A stretch of DNA of 64,000 bases from Faecalimonas umbilicata (lineage in GTDB: Bacteria; Bacillota; Clostridia; Lachnospirales; Lachnospiraceae). Below, in pieces: positions 42,771 through 52,034 of this stretch (positions within the stretch are counted from its first letter, which is position 1; each line of letters begins with the position of its first letter). The notes below the pieces were generated by a model, which saw only the letters and a list, made by a program, of their open reading frames with translations, was not told the origin of the DNA and made no database searches. Location: the NCBI RefSeq assembly GCF_004346095.1, contig NZ_SLZV01000003.1, forward strand, positions 1 to 64,000. The letters run 5' to 3'. A program made the translations under genes and the position numbers.

Positions 42771-45338
42771 CTATCTTGGCACTTCTACCATCTTGAATGC
42801 TTCAACCTGGTCTTCTTCTTTGACATCGTTAAACTTCTCAAATACAAGACCACATTCATATCCGGCTCTAACTTCCTTGACATCGTCTTTGAAACGTTTC
42901 AGCGAAGCAAGAGCACCCTCGAAGATCACAACACCATCTCTCGATACTCTGACAGAACATCCTCTCTCAAATGTACCATCAAGCACATAGGAACCTGCGA
43001 TTGTTCCAACACCAGATGCCTTGAATGTCTGACGTACTTCCGCATGTCCGAGCACTTTCTCCTCAAATACCGGATCCAGCATTCCCTTCATCGCTGCCTG
43101 CACATCTTCGATCGCATCGTAAATGACACGGTACAGACGAAGATCAACACCTTCGCGCTCAGCGATTTCCTTTGCAGTCGCATCCGGACGGACATTAAAT
43201 CCGATGATGATCGCATTGGATGCGGATGCAAGGTTGACATCAGATTCATTGATCGCGCCGACACCGCCGTGGATGATCTTAATGACAACTTCCTCGTTAG
43301 ACAGCTTCAGAAGACTCTGTTTTACCGCCTCCACAGATCCCTGTACATCGGCTTTTACAATGATTCCAAGTTCTTTTAAGTTTCCTGCCTGGATCTGGCT
43401 GAACAGATCGTCTAAGGACATTCTTGATTTTGTCTCTTCAAGCATTCTCACACGGTTCTGAGAGATAAATGTCTCTGCAAAGCTTCTTGCTTCTTTATCA
43501 GACTCACATCCAACAAAGATCTCACCAGCATTTGGAACATCATTTAATCCGAGGATCTCCACCGGCATAGACGGTCCTGCTTCTTTGACACGTCTTCCTT
43601 TATCATCCATCATCGCTCTTACTTTCCCGTATGCAGAGCCTGCTGCGATCGGATCTCCTACATGAAGTGTTCCTTTCTGCACAAGAACTGTTGCCACAGA
43701 ACCTTTTCCTTTGTCAAGCTGCGCTTCGATGACAATTCCTCTTGCACGGCGATTCGGATTAGCCTTCAGCTCAGATACTTCTGCTGTCAGAAGAATCATC
43801 TCCAGCAGTTCATCGATTCCTTCATGTGTATGTGCAGATACCGGAACAAAGATTGTGCTTCCGCCCCAGTCTTCTGCAATCAAGCCGTATTCTGTCAATT
43901 CTTGTTTGACTCTCTCTACATTTGCACTTGGCTTATCAATCTTATTTACTGCAACGATGATCTCGATGCCTGCCGCTTTCGCATGGTTGATCGCTTCTAC
44001 CGTCTGCGGCATCACACCGTCATCCGCTGCAACAACAAGGATCGCGATATCTGTTGAGCTCGCTCCACGCATACGCATCGCTGTAAATGCTTCATGTCCC
44101 GGTGTATCAAGGAATGTAATGTTCTCTCCATTGATCGTTGCCACATACGCACCGATGTGCTGTGTGATTCCACCTGCTTCACGATCGATCACATTTGTGT
44201 TACGGATCGCATCAAGAAGAGAAGTCTTTCCATGGTCTACGTGTCCCATGACACATACAACCGGAGGACGTTTCACCATTGTGCTTTCATCCTCTTCGTC
44301 TTCTTTTAATAATTCCTCGATCACATCGACAACTTCTTCTTTTTCCACAAGGCATTCAAATTCCATTGCGATCTCTTCGGCAGTGTCAAAGTCTACTTCC
44401 TGGTTCACTGTCACGATCTTGCCCTGCATGAATAATTTTTTGACAATTACCGATGGCTGGATCTTCATCTTATCTGCAAGTTCCTGAATAGTAAGTGTCT
44501 CTGGAATTGTGATCATTTTGATCTTTTCTTCCTCTTTTTCCACTGGCTTTGGCTGTGGTTTTACCGGCTGTGACATCGGTTTTTGTTTCTTCCCTTTTGG
44601 AAGTCTTTCTTCTCTGTCGTCATCCCGGTAATCTTTCTTTTTATAGTTCTCCTTGCCCTTCTGGCGTTGTGGTTTCTGCTCCGGAACAATTGGTGCAGGA
44701 ATGGACGGAGAAGTTCCTCTTCCATTCTCCTGTCTTCTGTCATCTCTTCTTCCGTTATTTCTTCTGTTGTCCTGTCCGCGGTCATCTCTTCTTCCCTGAC
44801 CGGAGAATCCGCCTTTCTGACCCTGGCGATCTCCTCTTCCATCCGGACGATTGTCTCCACGGTTATTGTAGTTTCTGTTCTCACCACGATTCTCCCCGGA
44901 GCGCTCTCCTCTGTTAAACGGACGGTTTCCGGAACGTTCTCCTCTGTTATCGCCATTTCTGGATCCTTGATTATTGTTGTTTCCACGGCTGTTTGTGCCA
45001 TTTCCGGAACGGTAATTGTTGTTCTGACGATCCTTTTGTCCTGTACCGTTTCCTCTCTGATTATTGCCGCCATTGTTCGATCTTTGTCCGCCCTGACGCT
45101 TTCCATTCTGTGTATTCTGCGGACGGAATACCTGCACGATATTTTTCTTTTTTGGTGTCTCCTCGGACGATGCTTCCTTCTTTCCTCCAAAAGCATCTTT
45201 CACCATGTTTTCCTGTTCATCTGTAAGGGAACTCATGTGGCTTTTCACCTCTACTTTCTTCTCTTGTAAAAAATCTAAAATTTCTTTGTTTGACTTGTTT
45301 AACTCTTTTGCCAGTTCATGTACCCGGACTTTTGTCAT
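42771..45338 (-). CDS. infB: Translation initiation factor IF-2
   Basis: IF2 is the GTPase that places fMet-tRNA on the 30S subunit. The 855-residue protein has an IF2-N domain (1-50), an unusual Arg/Asn/Gly-rich stretch (about 80-230), a second IF2-N domain (about 285-335), and the G domain with [20 protein letters not shown] and NKIDK. C1 and C2 domains follow to the end. It follows ylxQ by 14 bases. Confidence 0.97.
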   Translation of the reverse strand: MTKVRVHELAKELNKSNKEILDFLQEKKVEVKSHMSSLTDEQENMVKDAFGGKKEASSEETPKKKNIVQVFRPQNTQNGKRQGGQRSNNGGNNQRGNGTGQKDRQNNNYRSGNGTNSRGNNNNQGSRNGDNRGERSGNRPFNRGERSGENRGENRNYNNRGDNRPDGRGDRQGQKGGFSGQGRRDDRGQDNRRNNGRRDDRRQENGRGTSPSIPAPIVPEQKPQRQKGKENYKKKDYRDDDREERLPKGKKQKPMSQPVKPQPKPVEKEEEKIKMITIPETLTIQELADKMKIQPSVIVKKLFMQGKIVTVNQEVDFDTAEEIAMEFECLVEKEEVVDVIEELLKEDEEDESTMVKRPPVVCVMGHVDHGKTSLLDAIRNTNVIDREAGGITQHIGAYVATINGENITFLDTPGHEAFTAMRMRGASSTDIAILVVAADDGVMPQTVEAINHAKAAGIEIIVAVNKIDKPSANVERVKQELTEYGLIAEDWGGSTIFVPVSAHTHEGIDELLEMILLTAEVSELKANPNRRARGIVIEAQLDKGKGSVATVLVQKGTLHVGDPIAAGSAYGKVRAMMDDKGRRVKEAGPSMPVEILGLNDVPNAGEIFVGCESDKEARSFAETFISQNRVRMLEETKSRMSLDDLFSQIQAGNLKELGIIVKADVQGSVEAVKQSLLKLSNEEVVIKIIHGGVGAINESDVNLASASNAIIIGFNVRPDATAKEIAEREGVDLRLYRVIYDAIEDVQAAMKGMLDPVFEEKVLGHAEVRQTFKASGVGTIAGSYVLDGTFERGCSVRVSRDGVVIFEGALASLKRFKDDVKEVRAGYECGLVFEKFNDVKEEDQVEAFKMVEVPR

Positions 45339-45352
45339 ACGCTCTACCTCCT

Positions 45353-45682
45353 CTATGCCATTGTCTGCCTCTCATCCTCTATCTGCTTCTTAATTCCCTT
45401 TGCAAATCCTGCATCCAGCACGGCAAGCGATGCCCGGAATTCTTTTCCCATTGCATGCCCCAACGTATCTTTATCCTTATAAAAATAAATTGGTACTTCA
45501 TAGAAATCACACATGTTCTGAAACTTCTTTTTTGTATTGTCAGAAGCATCCTCTGCCACAATGACAAGTTCTGCTCTTCCTGACTTTGTCTCTTTCTCAG
45601 TTGAAAACTCTCCGCTTACTGTCTTTCCCGCCTTGGTCGCCAGACTGATCAGCGAAAGTGCTTTACTTTGTTTCAATCGCAT
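45353..45682 (-). CDS. ylxQ: YlxQ, L7Ae-family ribosomal protein homologue
   Basis: The 109-residue protein has the L7Ae/L30e/S12e fold ([18 protein letters not shown] at 8-25, then [18 protein letters not shown]). Family members bind kink-turn RNA. It starts inside the end of ylxR (20-base overlap) behind GAGGAG and lies before infB as in Bacillus nusA-ylxR-ylxQ-infB. Its cellular role is not established. Confidence 0.92.
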   Translation of the reverse strand: MRLKQSKALSLISLATKAGKTVSGEFSTEKETKSGRAELVIVAEDASDNTKKKFQNMCDFYEVPIYFYKDKDTLGHAMGKEFRASLAVLDAGFAKGIKKQIEDERQTMA

Positions 45683-45941
45683 CCATCTCCTCTTTTAAAT
45701 GTTCATATACCTCTGCCGGAATGGATTGTTTGAAAGATCTCTCAAGCCCTCTGTTTTTCACTGCCTTTTCCAGACATTCCCGTGAAAAGCAAAGGTATGC
45801 CCCGCGGCCGTTTTTCTTGCCGGTCGCATCCAGAATGAATTCGTTTTCTGACGTTTTCAGTACGCGCATCATCTCTTTTTTACTTTTCATTTCACCACAT
45901 CCTACGCACTTCCGCATAGGAATCTTCTTTACGCTGCCCAA
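45663..45941 (-). CDS. ylxR: YlxR (DUF448) family protein
   Basis: The 92-residue protein has the family core KKIPMRKCVGCGEMKSKKEM at residues 5-24. YlxR/RnpM proteins bind RNA; in Bacillus the protein has been reported to bind RNase P RNA. The start is TTG at 45941 with GGAG seven bases upstream; an ATG eight codons later (MRKCVGC) would remove a conserved lysine stretch. It sits between nusA and ylxQ. Confidence 0.92.
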   Translation of the reverse strand: MGSVKKIPMRKCVGCGEMKSKKEMMRVLKTSENEFILDATGKKNGRGAYLCFSRECLEKAVKNRGLERSFKQSIPAEVYEHLKEEMDAIETK

Positions 45942-45956
45942 ACAATCACTCCGTTT

Positions 45957-47090
45957 CTATTCTTCATCTGCCAGATAGTCCTCTGTCTGCTCCGGCTCAT
46001 CCACTTCTGCTGCTTCCATCGCCATATCCATATAGTTTTCCGGAAGATCTCCTGCCTCAATGGCCTGTGTCTCGCTCTTAATGTCAATCTTATAGCCAGT
46101 CAGACGCGCTGCAAGTCTTGCGTTCTGCCCTTCTTTTCCGATTGCAAGAGAAAGCTGGTAATCTGGAACAATCACACTTGCTGTCTTCTCATCCGGATCT
46201 GCCATAACAGAAATAACTTTTGCCGGGCTTAATGCATTCTCAATTAAGATTGCCGGATTCTCACTCCAGTTGATGATATCGATCTTCTCCCCGCGCAGTT
46301 CGTTGACAATCGCATTGACTCTTGCACCGTTCATTCCGACGCATGCTCCAACTGGATCAACATCCGGATCATTGGACCATACAGCGATCTTTGTACGAGA
46401 ACCTGCTTCTCTGGAAATACTCTTGATCTCTACTGTTCCGTCTTTGACTTCTGCAACTTCTGACTCAAACAGACGCTTTACAAGTTCTGGATGTGTACGA
46501 GAAACTAAGATCTTCGGTCCTTTTGTCGTATTCTTTACTTCTACCACGTACAGTTTGATACGCTCTGTCGGCTTAAATACCTCTCCTTTGACCTGTTCAT
46601 TCTCTGTCAGCATCGCATCTGCCTTACCAAGGTTAATACTTACATTTTTGCCAACATATCTCTGAACAATACCTGTAACGATATCTTTTTCTTTTTCAAA
46701 ATACTGGTCATAAACCACTTTTCTTTCTTCCTCGCGGATTTTCTGGAGGATCAGGTTTTTTGCATTCTGTGTGGCAATTCTTCCGAATTCCTTTGATTCT
46801 ACCGGAATCTGGACAATGTCGCCAAGTTCAAATTTTGAATCGATCATCTTTGCATCTGCAAGGCTGATCTCCATCACCTCATCTTCTACTTCCTCCACAA
46901 CGACTTTCTCCGCAAATACGGAATAATCGCATGTCTCCCTGTTCATGATGATCTTAATGTTATCTGCTTTTCCAAAATGGTTCTTGCAGGCATTCATCAA
47001 TGAATTCTCAATTGCATCTAACATGGTCTCTTTGCTGATGTCTTTTTCCTCTTCTAAGATCGTCAGCGCTTCTAATAACTCAGTGTTCAT
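45957..47090 (-). CDS. nusA: Transcription termination/antitermination factor NusA
   Basis: NusA binds RNA polymerase and nascent RNA, tuning pausing and termination. The 377-residue protein has the N-terminal polymerase-binding domain (1-125), S1 (about 130-200) and two KH domains (VGMNGARVNAIVNELRGEKI and LSIGKEGQNARLAARLTGY-like sequence). The end is a short acidic tail without the E. coli AR repeats, normal for Firmicutes. Confidence 0.97.
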   Translation of the reverse strand: MNTELLEALTILEEEKDISKETMLDAIENSLMNACKNHFGKADNIKIIMNRETCDYSVFAEKVVVEEVEDEVMEISLADAKMIDSKFELGDIVQIPVESKEFGRIATQNAKNLILQKIREEERKVVYDQYFEKEKDIVTGIVQRYVGKNVSINLGKADAMLTENEQVKGEVFKPTERIKLYVVEVKNTTKGPKILVSRTHPELVKRLFESEVAEVKDGTVEIKSISREAGSRTKIAVWSNDPDVDPVGACVGMNGARVNAIVNELRGEKIDIINWSENPAILIENALSPAKVISVMADPDEKTASVIVPDYQLSLAIGKEGQNARLAARLTGYKIDIKSETQAIEAGDLPENYMDMAMEAAEVDEPEQTEDYLADEE

Positions 47091-47110
47091 TTCTATTTCC
47101 TCCTAACTGT

Positions 47111-47578
47111 TTAAAAATCAAGTGCAAGACGGATCAATGCGATCTCGCTTCTCTCAAATGTCTTCGGTTCACCATCTTCATATTCGATAGTGACAGTGTC
47201 TTTGTCATACGATTTTAAAATACCGGTAAATTCCTTCTGTCTGTCGATCGCACGGTACGTTCTGATCTCCACTTCTTCTCCCAGACTGCGTTTAAAATCT
47301 TTCTCTTTCTTTAGCGGTCTTCCAAGTCCCGGAGAGCTGACTTCAAAAATATAAGTATCCTCGATATAATCTTCCCGGTCCAGAATCTCTGAAAATGCAC
47401 GGCTGACTACTTCACAGTCATCTACTGCAATTCCTCCCGGTTTATCGATATAAGCGCGCAGGTACCAGTTGCTTCCTTCCTTTACATACTCCACATCTAC
47501 CAGTTCAAATCCATTGCCCTCCACGATCGGCAGAATCAGTTCTTCTGTTTTCTGTTCATATACTTCTCTTTTTGACAA
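47111..47578 (-). CDS. rimP: Ribosome maturation factor RimP
   Basis: RimP assists 30S assembly. The product has EGNGFELVDVEYVKEGSNW near the N-terminus and VSSPGLGRPLKKEKDF in the centre, both family signatures. I choose a TTG start at 47578 because AAAGGAAGAG lies just upstream; the frame stays open to a TTG at 47635 that overlaps the leader hairpin. The product is then 155 residues, the usual length. It is the first gene of the rimP-nusA-ylxR-ylxQ-infB operon. Confidence 0.92.
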   Translation of the reverse strand: MSKREVYEQKTEELILPIVEGNGFELVDVEYVKEGSNWYLRAYIDKPGGIAVDDCEVVSRAFSEILDREDYIEDTYIFEVSSPGLGRPLKKEKDFKRSLGEEVEIRTYRAIDRQKEFTGILKSYDKDTVTIEYEDGEPKTFERSEIALIRLALDF

Positions 47579-47635
47579 ATCATCTCTTCCTTTCTGTTCT
47601 TGTTCTTTCGTCTCTGACAAATCTGCATGATACAA

Positions 47636-47664
47636 AGAAGAGTGGACGTCTTGCCCACTCTTCT
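47636..47664 (-). promoter_or_regulatory. Hairpin in the rimP leader
   Basis: AGAAGAGTGG and CCACTCTTCT form a perfect 10-bp stem with a nine-base loop. It starts about 20 bases after the predicted rimP start site and is followed by TTTGTA, a weak U tract. It could end read-through from parC, or attenuate the rimP operon. Confidence 0.6.
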
Positions 47665-47690
47665 GTCAGTTACATATCAATCTATTAAAG

Positions 47691-47719
47691 AGCATAGCAC
47701 AACTCTCTGGGAAAAGCAA
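47691..47719 (-). promoter_or_regulatory. Promoter of the rimP-nusA-infB operon
   Basis: TTGCTT (47714-47719), 17-bp spacer, TATGCT (47691-47696) preceded by TGC (extended -10), between parC and rimP. Confidence 0.65.
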
Positions 47720-47740
47720 GCGCTTTTTGCCGCTTTCGCT

Positions 47741-49981
47741 TTATAATCGTGTCTTCGTCCCTTTTCCATCCCGCTTATTTAACTTGAGCCGGTTTAAGGA
47801 AACTTCTTTTTCCTGATAACTTCCCTTTGTGTCAACCCCGTCTGCAAACAGATAAATCTGCTCAATCCGGTCACTCTTTTGCAGCTTCATTCCGCGCACA
47901 CCGACTGCACCTTTTTTCTTCTCCGGCACCTCCGAAAGAAGAAACCGCAGGAAATATCCTCCTTCCGTCTGAAGCACGATATTCTGCTCTTCCAAAACCT
48001 TTATAACCGCAACGACTTCGTCCGCTTCCTGAAGCTTCGTTGCCGCAGTCGTCCGCTTTGATACAAGAAACTCTTCTCCGGCCACTTGTTTTAGCATACT
48101 TTGCCTTGTCACAAATAGCAGTTTCGCATCTTTTAATTCTTCTTCCGCACAGAGATATACGATCTCTTCCTGCGCACTGTCGTAGTTCCCCAGATTATCG
48201 ATCGGAACACTCTTATCTCGAAACTTTCCATATGGAATATCTGAGACTTTTACCTGATGCATCTTTCCGGTATTCGTAAAAATACAAACTTTTCCAGTAT
48301 TTTTACACGGAACAATGTGCTTGTTCTCGCTGTCTGCGGCTTCTTTATTCCGCTCATACGTTGCTACATCCACAGTCTTTGCATATCCAAAGCGATCCAG
48401 AAGCAGGATCACATCCTGTTCTTCCACCTTGTTCTCTTCATAAATTGCCTCTTTTCCATTCTCGATCACAGTACGGCGTTCTCTTGCGTAAGCTTTTTTA
48501 TATCCTTCCAGTTCATCAATGATCACATTCGTCATCGAATCATAATTATTCAGGATATCTTCATACTTTTCAATGTTTTTCAACGTCTCTTCATGTTCCT
48601 TCATCAGCGCTTCGATTTCCAGACCGATCAGTTTATAGAGGCGCATCTCCAGAATCGCTGTTGCCTGCTTCTCGGTAAAGCACAGTTTTGCTGCCTTTTT
48701 CTTGGATGCCGCTGTCTTAAACGTAATATTCTCCACAGTTCCGTGGATCAAGCATTCCTTCGCATCTTTGATCGACTTGCTGCCTCTTAAGATCTCAATA
48801 ATCAAGTCAATGACGTCACACGCCTTGATCAGACCTTCCTGAATCTCTTTTTTCGCAAGTTCTTTTGCAAGCAATGTCTTATATTTTCTCGTCATCAGTT
48901 CAAACTGAAAATCTACGTGGTGTTCGATGATCTGGCGGAGCCCCATCGTCTCCGGTCTTCCATCGGCAACTGCAAGCATGTTCACCCCAAACGTATCTTC
49001 CAGACGCGTCTTCTTATAGAGCATGTTTTTCAGGTTTTCAATGTCCGCATCTTTTTTCAGTTCGAGAACAATACGGATCCCTTCTTTGGAAGACTGATTC
49101 GAGATGTCTACGATATCATTTGTCTTCTTTGCCTCCACCAGTGCACAGATATCGTTCAAAAACTTTCCGATCCCTGCGCCGATCATCGTATAAGGAATCT
49201 CAGAGATGACCAGACGTTTCTTTCCGCCTTTTCCATTCTCTACCTCTACTTTTCCGCGAAGTTTAATCTTTCCTGTACCGGTCTCATAGATGGATGGCAG
49301 ATCATCTTTGTTGACTACGATGCCCCCGGTCGGGAAATCCGGCCCCTTCAGATATGTCAGAAGTTCTTCCGTTGTGATCTCATTGTTCCTCATGTATGCC
49401 TTTACTGCATCGATCACCTCACCTAGGTTATGTGTCGGGATACTCGTGGCCATACCGACTGCGATTCCCTCCGCACCATTGACAAGGAGGTTCGGAATTC
49501 TGACCGGAAGCACTTCCGGCTCTTTTTCTGTCTCGTCAAAATTTGGCACAAAATCTACAATGTCTTTATCAAGATCTGCCAGATACGCTTCCTGCGTGAT
49601 TTTGGCCAGACGGCTCTCCGTATAACGCATCGCCGCAGCGCCGTCCCCTTCTATCGACCCAAAATTCCCGTGACCGTCTACCAGCACCATTCCCTTTTTA
49701 AAATCCTGCGCCATAACAACCAGCGCCTCATAGATGGAACTGTCACCGTGTGGGTGATATTTACCCATCGTATCTCCGACGATACGGGCACACTTTCTGT
49801 ATGGTCTGTCATATCTGATCCCAAGTTCATACATATCATAGAGCGTTCTTCTCTGTACCGGCTTTAAACCATCCCGGACATCCGGCAGTGCTCTTGCTAT
49901 GATGACACTCATCGCATAATCAATGTAAGACTTCTTCATCACATCCGAATACTCGGTTCTTATCACTTGCTGCTCGTTCAT
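47741..49981 (-). CDS. parC: Type IIA topoisomerase subunit A, ParC-like
   Basis: The A subunit cuts and rejoins duplex DNA. The 746-residue protein has the winged-helix active site with HPHGDSSIYEALV (76-88) and the catalytic Tyr-120 in AMRYTE. The C-terminal beta-pinwheel is short and I do not see the QRRGGKG GyrA box that gives gyrase its supercoiling activity, so topoisomerase IV is favoured. A GyrA-like second gyrase cannot be excluded by reading alone. It follows parE by 16 bases. Confidence 0.82.
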   Translation of the reverse strand: MNEQQVIRTEYSDVMKKSYIDYAMSVIIARALPDVRDGLKPVQRRTLYDMYELGIRYDRPYRKCARIVGDTMGKYHPHGDSSIYEALVVMAQDFKKGMVLVDGHGNFGSIEGDGAAAMRYTESRLAKITQEAYLADLDKDIVDFVPNFDETEKEPEVLPVRIPNLLVNGAEGIAVGMATSIPTHNLGEVIDAVKAYMRNNEITTEELLTYLKGPDFPTGGIVVNKDDLPSIYETGTGKIKLRGKVEVENGKGGKKRLVISEIPYTMIGAGIGKFLNDICALVEAKKTNDIVDISNQSSKEGIRIVLELKKDADIENLKNMLYKKTRLEDTFGVNMLAVADGRPETMGLRQIIEHHVDFQFELMTRKYKTLLAKELAKKEIQEGLIKACDVIDLIIEILRGSKSIKDAKECLIHGTVENITFKTAASKKKAAKLCFTEKQATAILEMRLYKLIGLEIEALMKEHEETLKNIEKYEDILNNYDSMTNVIIDELEGYKKAYARERRTVIENGKEAIYEENKVEEQDVILLLDRFGYAKTVDVATYERNKEAADSENKHIVPCKNTGKVCIFTNTGKMHQVKVSDIPYGKFRDKSVPIDNLGNYDSAQEEIVYLCAEEELKDAKLLFVTRQSMLKQVAGEEFLVSKRTTAATKLQEADEVVAVIKVLEEQNIVLQTEGGYFLRFLLSEVPEKKKGAVGVRGMKLQKSDRIEQIYLFADGVDTKGSYQEKEVSLNRLKLNKRDGKGTKTRL

Positions 49982-49997
49982 ATTTTACCTCACCTAA

Positions 49998-51920
49998 CTA
50001 TATATCCAGTTCTGCCTCTGCCGCATTCTCATAGATAAATGCACGTCTCGGCGGAACATCACTTCCCATCAGCATCTCTGTCACACTAGATGCCATTCTC
50101 GCATCTTCAATCTCTACCAATTTTAACATTCTTGTCTCCGGATTCAATGTGGTCTCCCAAAGCTGCTCTGCATCCATCTCCCCGAGACCTTTGTACCTCT
50201 GCAGAGTAAACGGACCGGTCTGACGCTTCCGGTACTGTTCGAGTGCCTTATCGTCATACAGATACTCTTCCTCACCCTTCTTCGGCATCGCCTTGTAAAG
50301 CGGCGGCATCGCAATATAGACATGTCCCTCAAAGATCAACTCCGGCATAAAGCGATAGAATAAGGTCAGAAGCAATGTAGAAATATGCGCTCCGTCCACA
50401 TCTGCATCTGCCATGATAATGATCTTATCATAGCGGAGCTTACTGATGTCAAAATCATTCCCATATCCTTCTGAAAACCCACACCCAAACGCATTGATCA
50501 TCGTTTTGATCTCCGCATTTGCCAGCACTTTATCAATGCTTGCCTTCTCCACATTCAAAATCTTTCCACGGATCGGCAAGATCGCCTGATACATCCGGTC
50601 ACGCGCCGTCTTTGCGGATCCTCCCGCCGAATCTCCCTCAACGATAAAGATCTCACACTTTGATGCATCACGGCTCTCACAGTTTGCAAGCTTTCCGTTG
50701 CTGTCAAACGAATATTTTTGCTTCGTCAGCAGATTCGTTTTTGCACGTTCTTCTGTCTTGCGGATCTTCGCCGCTTTCTCTGCACAGCCGATCACCTTCT
50801 TCAACGTCTCAAGATTTCGGTCAAAGTAGCGAACAATCTCTTCCCCGGTCACCTTTCCGGTAGCTTTGGATGCATCTGGATTGTCAAGCTTCGTCTTCGT
50901 CTGTCCTTCAAATCTAGGATCCGGATGCTTTACCGAGACGATCGCCGTCATCCCGTTTCGAATATCTGCTCCGGTAAAATTGGAATCTTTCTCCTTTAAA
51001 ATTCCAAGTTCCCTCGCATATTGGTTGATAACTGTAGTAAACGTCGTCTTGAATCCAGTCAGGTGCGTACCGCCCTCCGCATTGTAAATGTTATTGCAGA
51101 AACCAAGCACATTTTCATGGAACTCATTGACATACTGAAATGCCACTTCCACCTCGATGCCTTCTGCTTCCCCTTTAAAATAGACTGGCTCATGGATGAC
51201 CTCTTTCTTCTGGTTCATATCTTTAATAAAACCGATGATCCCATCCGGCTCATGAAACTCAATATGTTCTGTCTGCTCTCGTCTCCGATCCTCAAAGATA
51301 ATCGTCAGTTCCGGATTCAGATACGCCGTTTCATGCAGACGACTCTTCACCTCATCTGCCTTAAACTTTGTCTTCTCAAAAATCTCTCCATCCGGCAAAA
51401 AATTCACAAGTGTACCGGTCTTTCTCGTCTTTGCGATCACCGGGAGAAGGCCGTCTTCCAGCTCTACGACCGGAATCCCCCGCTCATACCGGTCATGGTG
51501 TACCCCGCCGTCCCGGCTGATCTTCACATCCATATATTCTGACAACGCATTGACTACGGAAGATCCGACACCATGGAGTCCACCGCTTGTCTTGTAAGCC
51601 GAATCATCAAACTTTCCTCCCGCATGCAAGGTCGTGTAGACAAGCCTCGCTGCAGAAATTCCCTTCTGGTGCATGCCGACTGGAACTCCTCGTCCATTGT
51701 CCTCCACCGTAGCTGAACCATCTTTTTCTAAAAAAACACTGATCTTATTACAGAATCCGGCGAGATGTTCATCCACCGCATTATCCACAATCTCATAGAT
51801 CAGATGATTCAGTCCCTTTGTAGACACACTTCCTATATACATTCCCGGACGCTTCCGGACCGCCTCCAGCCCTTCGAGCACCGAAATACTATCTGCATCA
51901 TATGTATTTTTCTTAGCCAT
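49998..51920 (-). CDS. parE: Type IIA topoisomerase subunit B, ParE-like
   Basis: The B subunit is the ATPase of topoisomerase IV/gyrase. The 640-residue protein has the GHKL motifs EIVDNAVDEH (about 43-52), EDNGRGVPV and GGLHGVGSSVVNAL. The TOPRIM domain shows IVEGDSAGGSAKTARDR and MADADVDGAHI. Absence of dnaA-recF neighbours (the gyrBA locus) and pairing with a ParC-like gene favour ParE. A LexA-like box lies upstream of its promoter. Confidence 0.82.
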   Translation of the reverse strand: MAKKNTYDADSISVLEGLEAVRKRPGMYIGSVSTKGLNHLIYEIVDNAVDEHLAGFCNKISVFLEKDGSATVEDNGRGVPVGMHQKGISAARLVYTTLHAGGKFDDSAYKTSGGLHGVGSSVVNALSEYMDVKISRDGGVHHDRYERGIPVVELEDGLLPVIAKTRKTGTLVNFLPDGEIFEKTKFKADEVKSRLHETAYLNPELTIIFEDRRREQTEHIEFHEPDGIIGFIKDMNQKKEVIHEPVYFKGEAEGIEVEVAFQYVNEFHENVLGFCNNIYNAEGGTHLTGFKTTFTTVINQYARELGILKEKDSNFTGADIRNGMTAIVSVKHPDPRFEGQTKTKLDNPDASKATGKVTGEEIVRYFDRNLETLKKVIGCAEKAAKIRKTEERAKTNLLTKQKYSFDSNGKLANCESRDASKCEIFIVEGDSAGGSAKTARDRMYQAILPIRGKILNVEKASIDKVLANAEIKTMINAFGCGFSEGYGNDFDISKLRYDKIIIMADADVDGAHISTLLLTLFYRFMPELIFEGHVYIAMPPLYKAMPKKGEEEYLYDDKALEQYRKRQTGPFTLQRYKGLGEMDAEQLWETTLNPETRMLKLVEIEDARMASSVTEMLMGSDVPPRRAFIYENAAEAELDI

Positions 51921-51960
51921 TTACCCCTGTCCTTTCACGTTCTTTATCAAAGCTTCACAC

Positions 51961-51989
51961 ATTCTACCACAAATGTTCAGGATTTTCAA
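51961..51989 (-). promoter_or_regulatory. Promoter of parE-parC
   Basis: TTGAAA (51984-51989), 17-bp spacer, TAGAAT (51961-51966), 41 bases upstream of parE. Confidence 0.75.
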
Positions 51990-51999
51990 CTTTATTTTC

Positions 52000-52011
52000 G
52001 AACAGCTGTTC
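52000..52011. promoter_or_regulatory. LexA-like SOS box upstream of parE-parC
   Basis: GAACAGCTGTTC is a perfect 12-bp palindrome fitting GAAC-N4-GTTC, the core of the Gram-positive LexA box; on the plus strand it reads CGAACAGCTGTTCT. It lies ten bases upstream of the parE -35 box and close behind spoIIP. I recall parEC being a LexA target in Bacillus. Confidence 0.5.
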
Positions 52012-52034
52012 TTTCCGCTTCTAAACTCCTGTTT

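Noticed and set aside
44583-45269. Plus-strand 228-residue open frame opposite infB
   Set aside because: It is the complement of the Arg/Asn/Gly-rich IF2 segment; composition explains the absence of stops and there is no ribosome-binding site.
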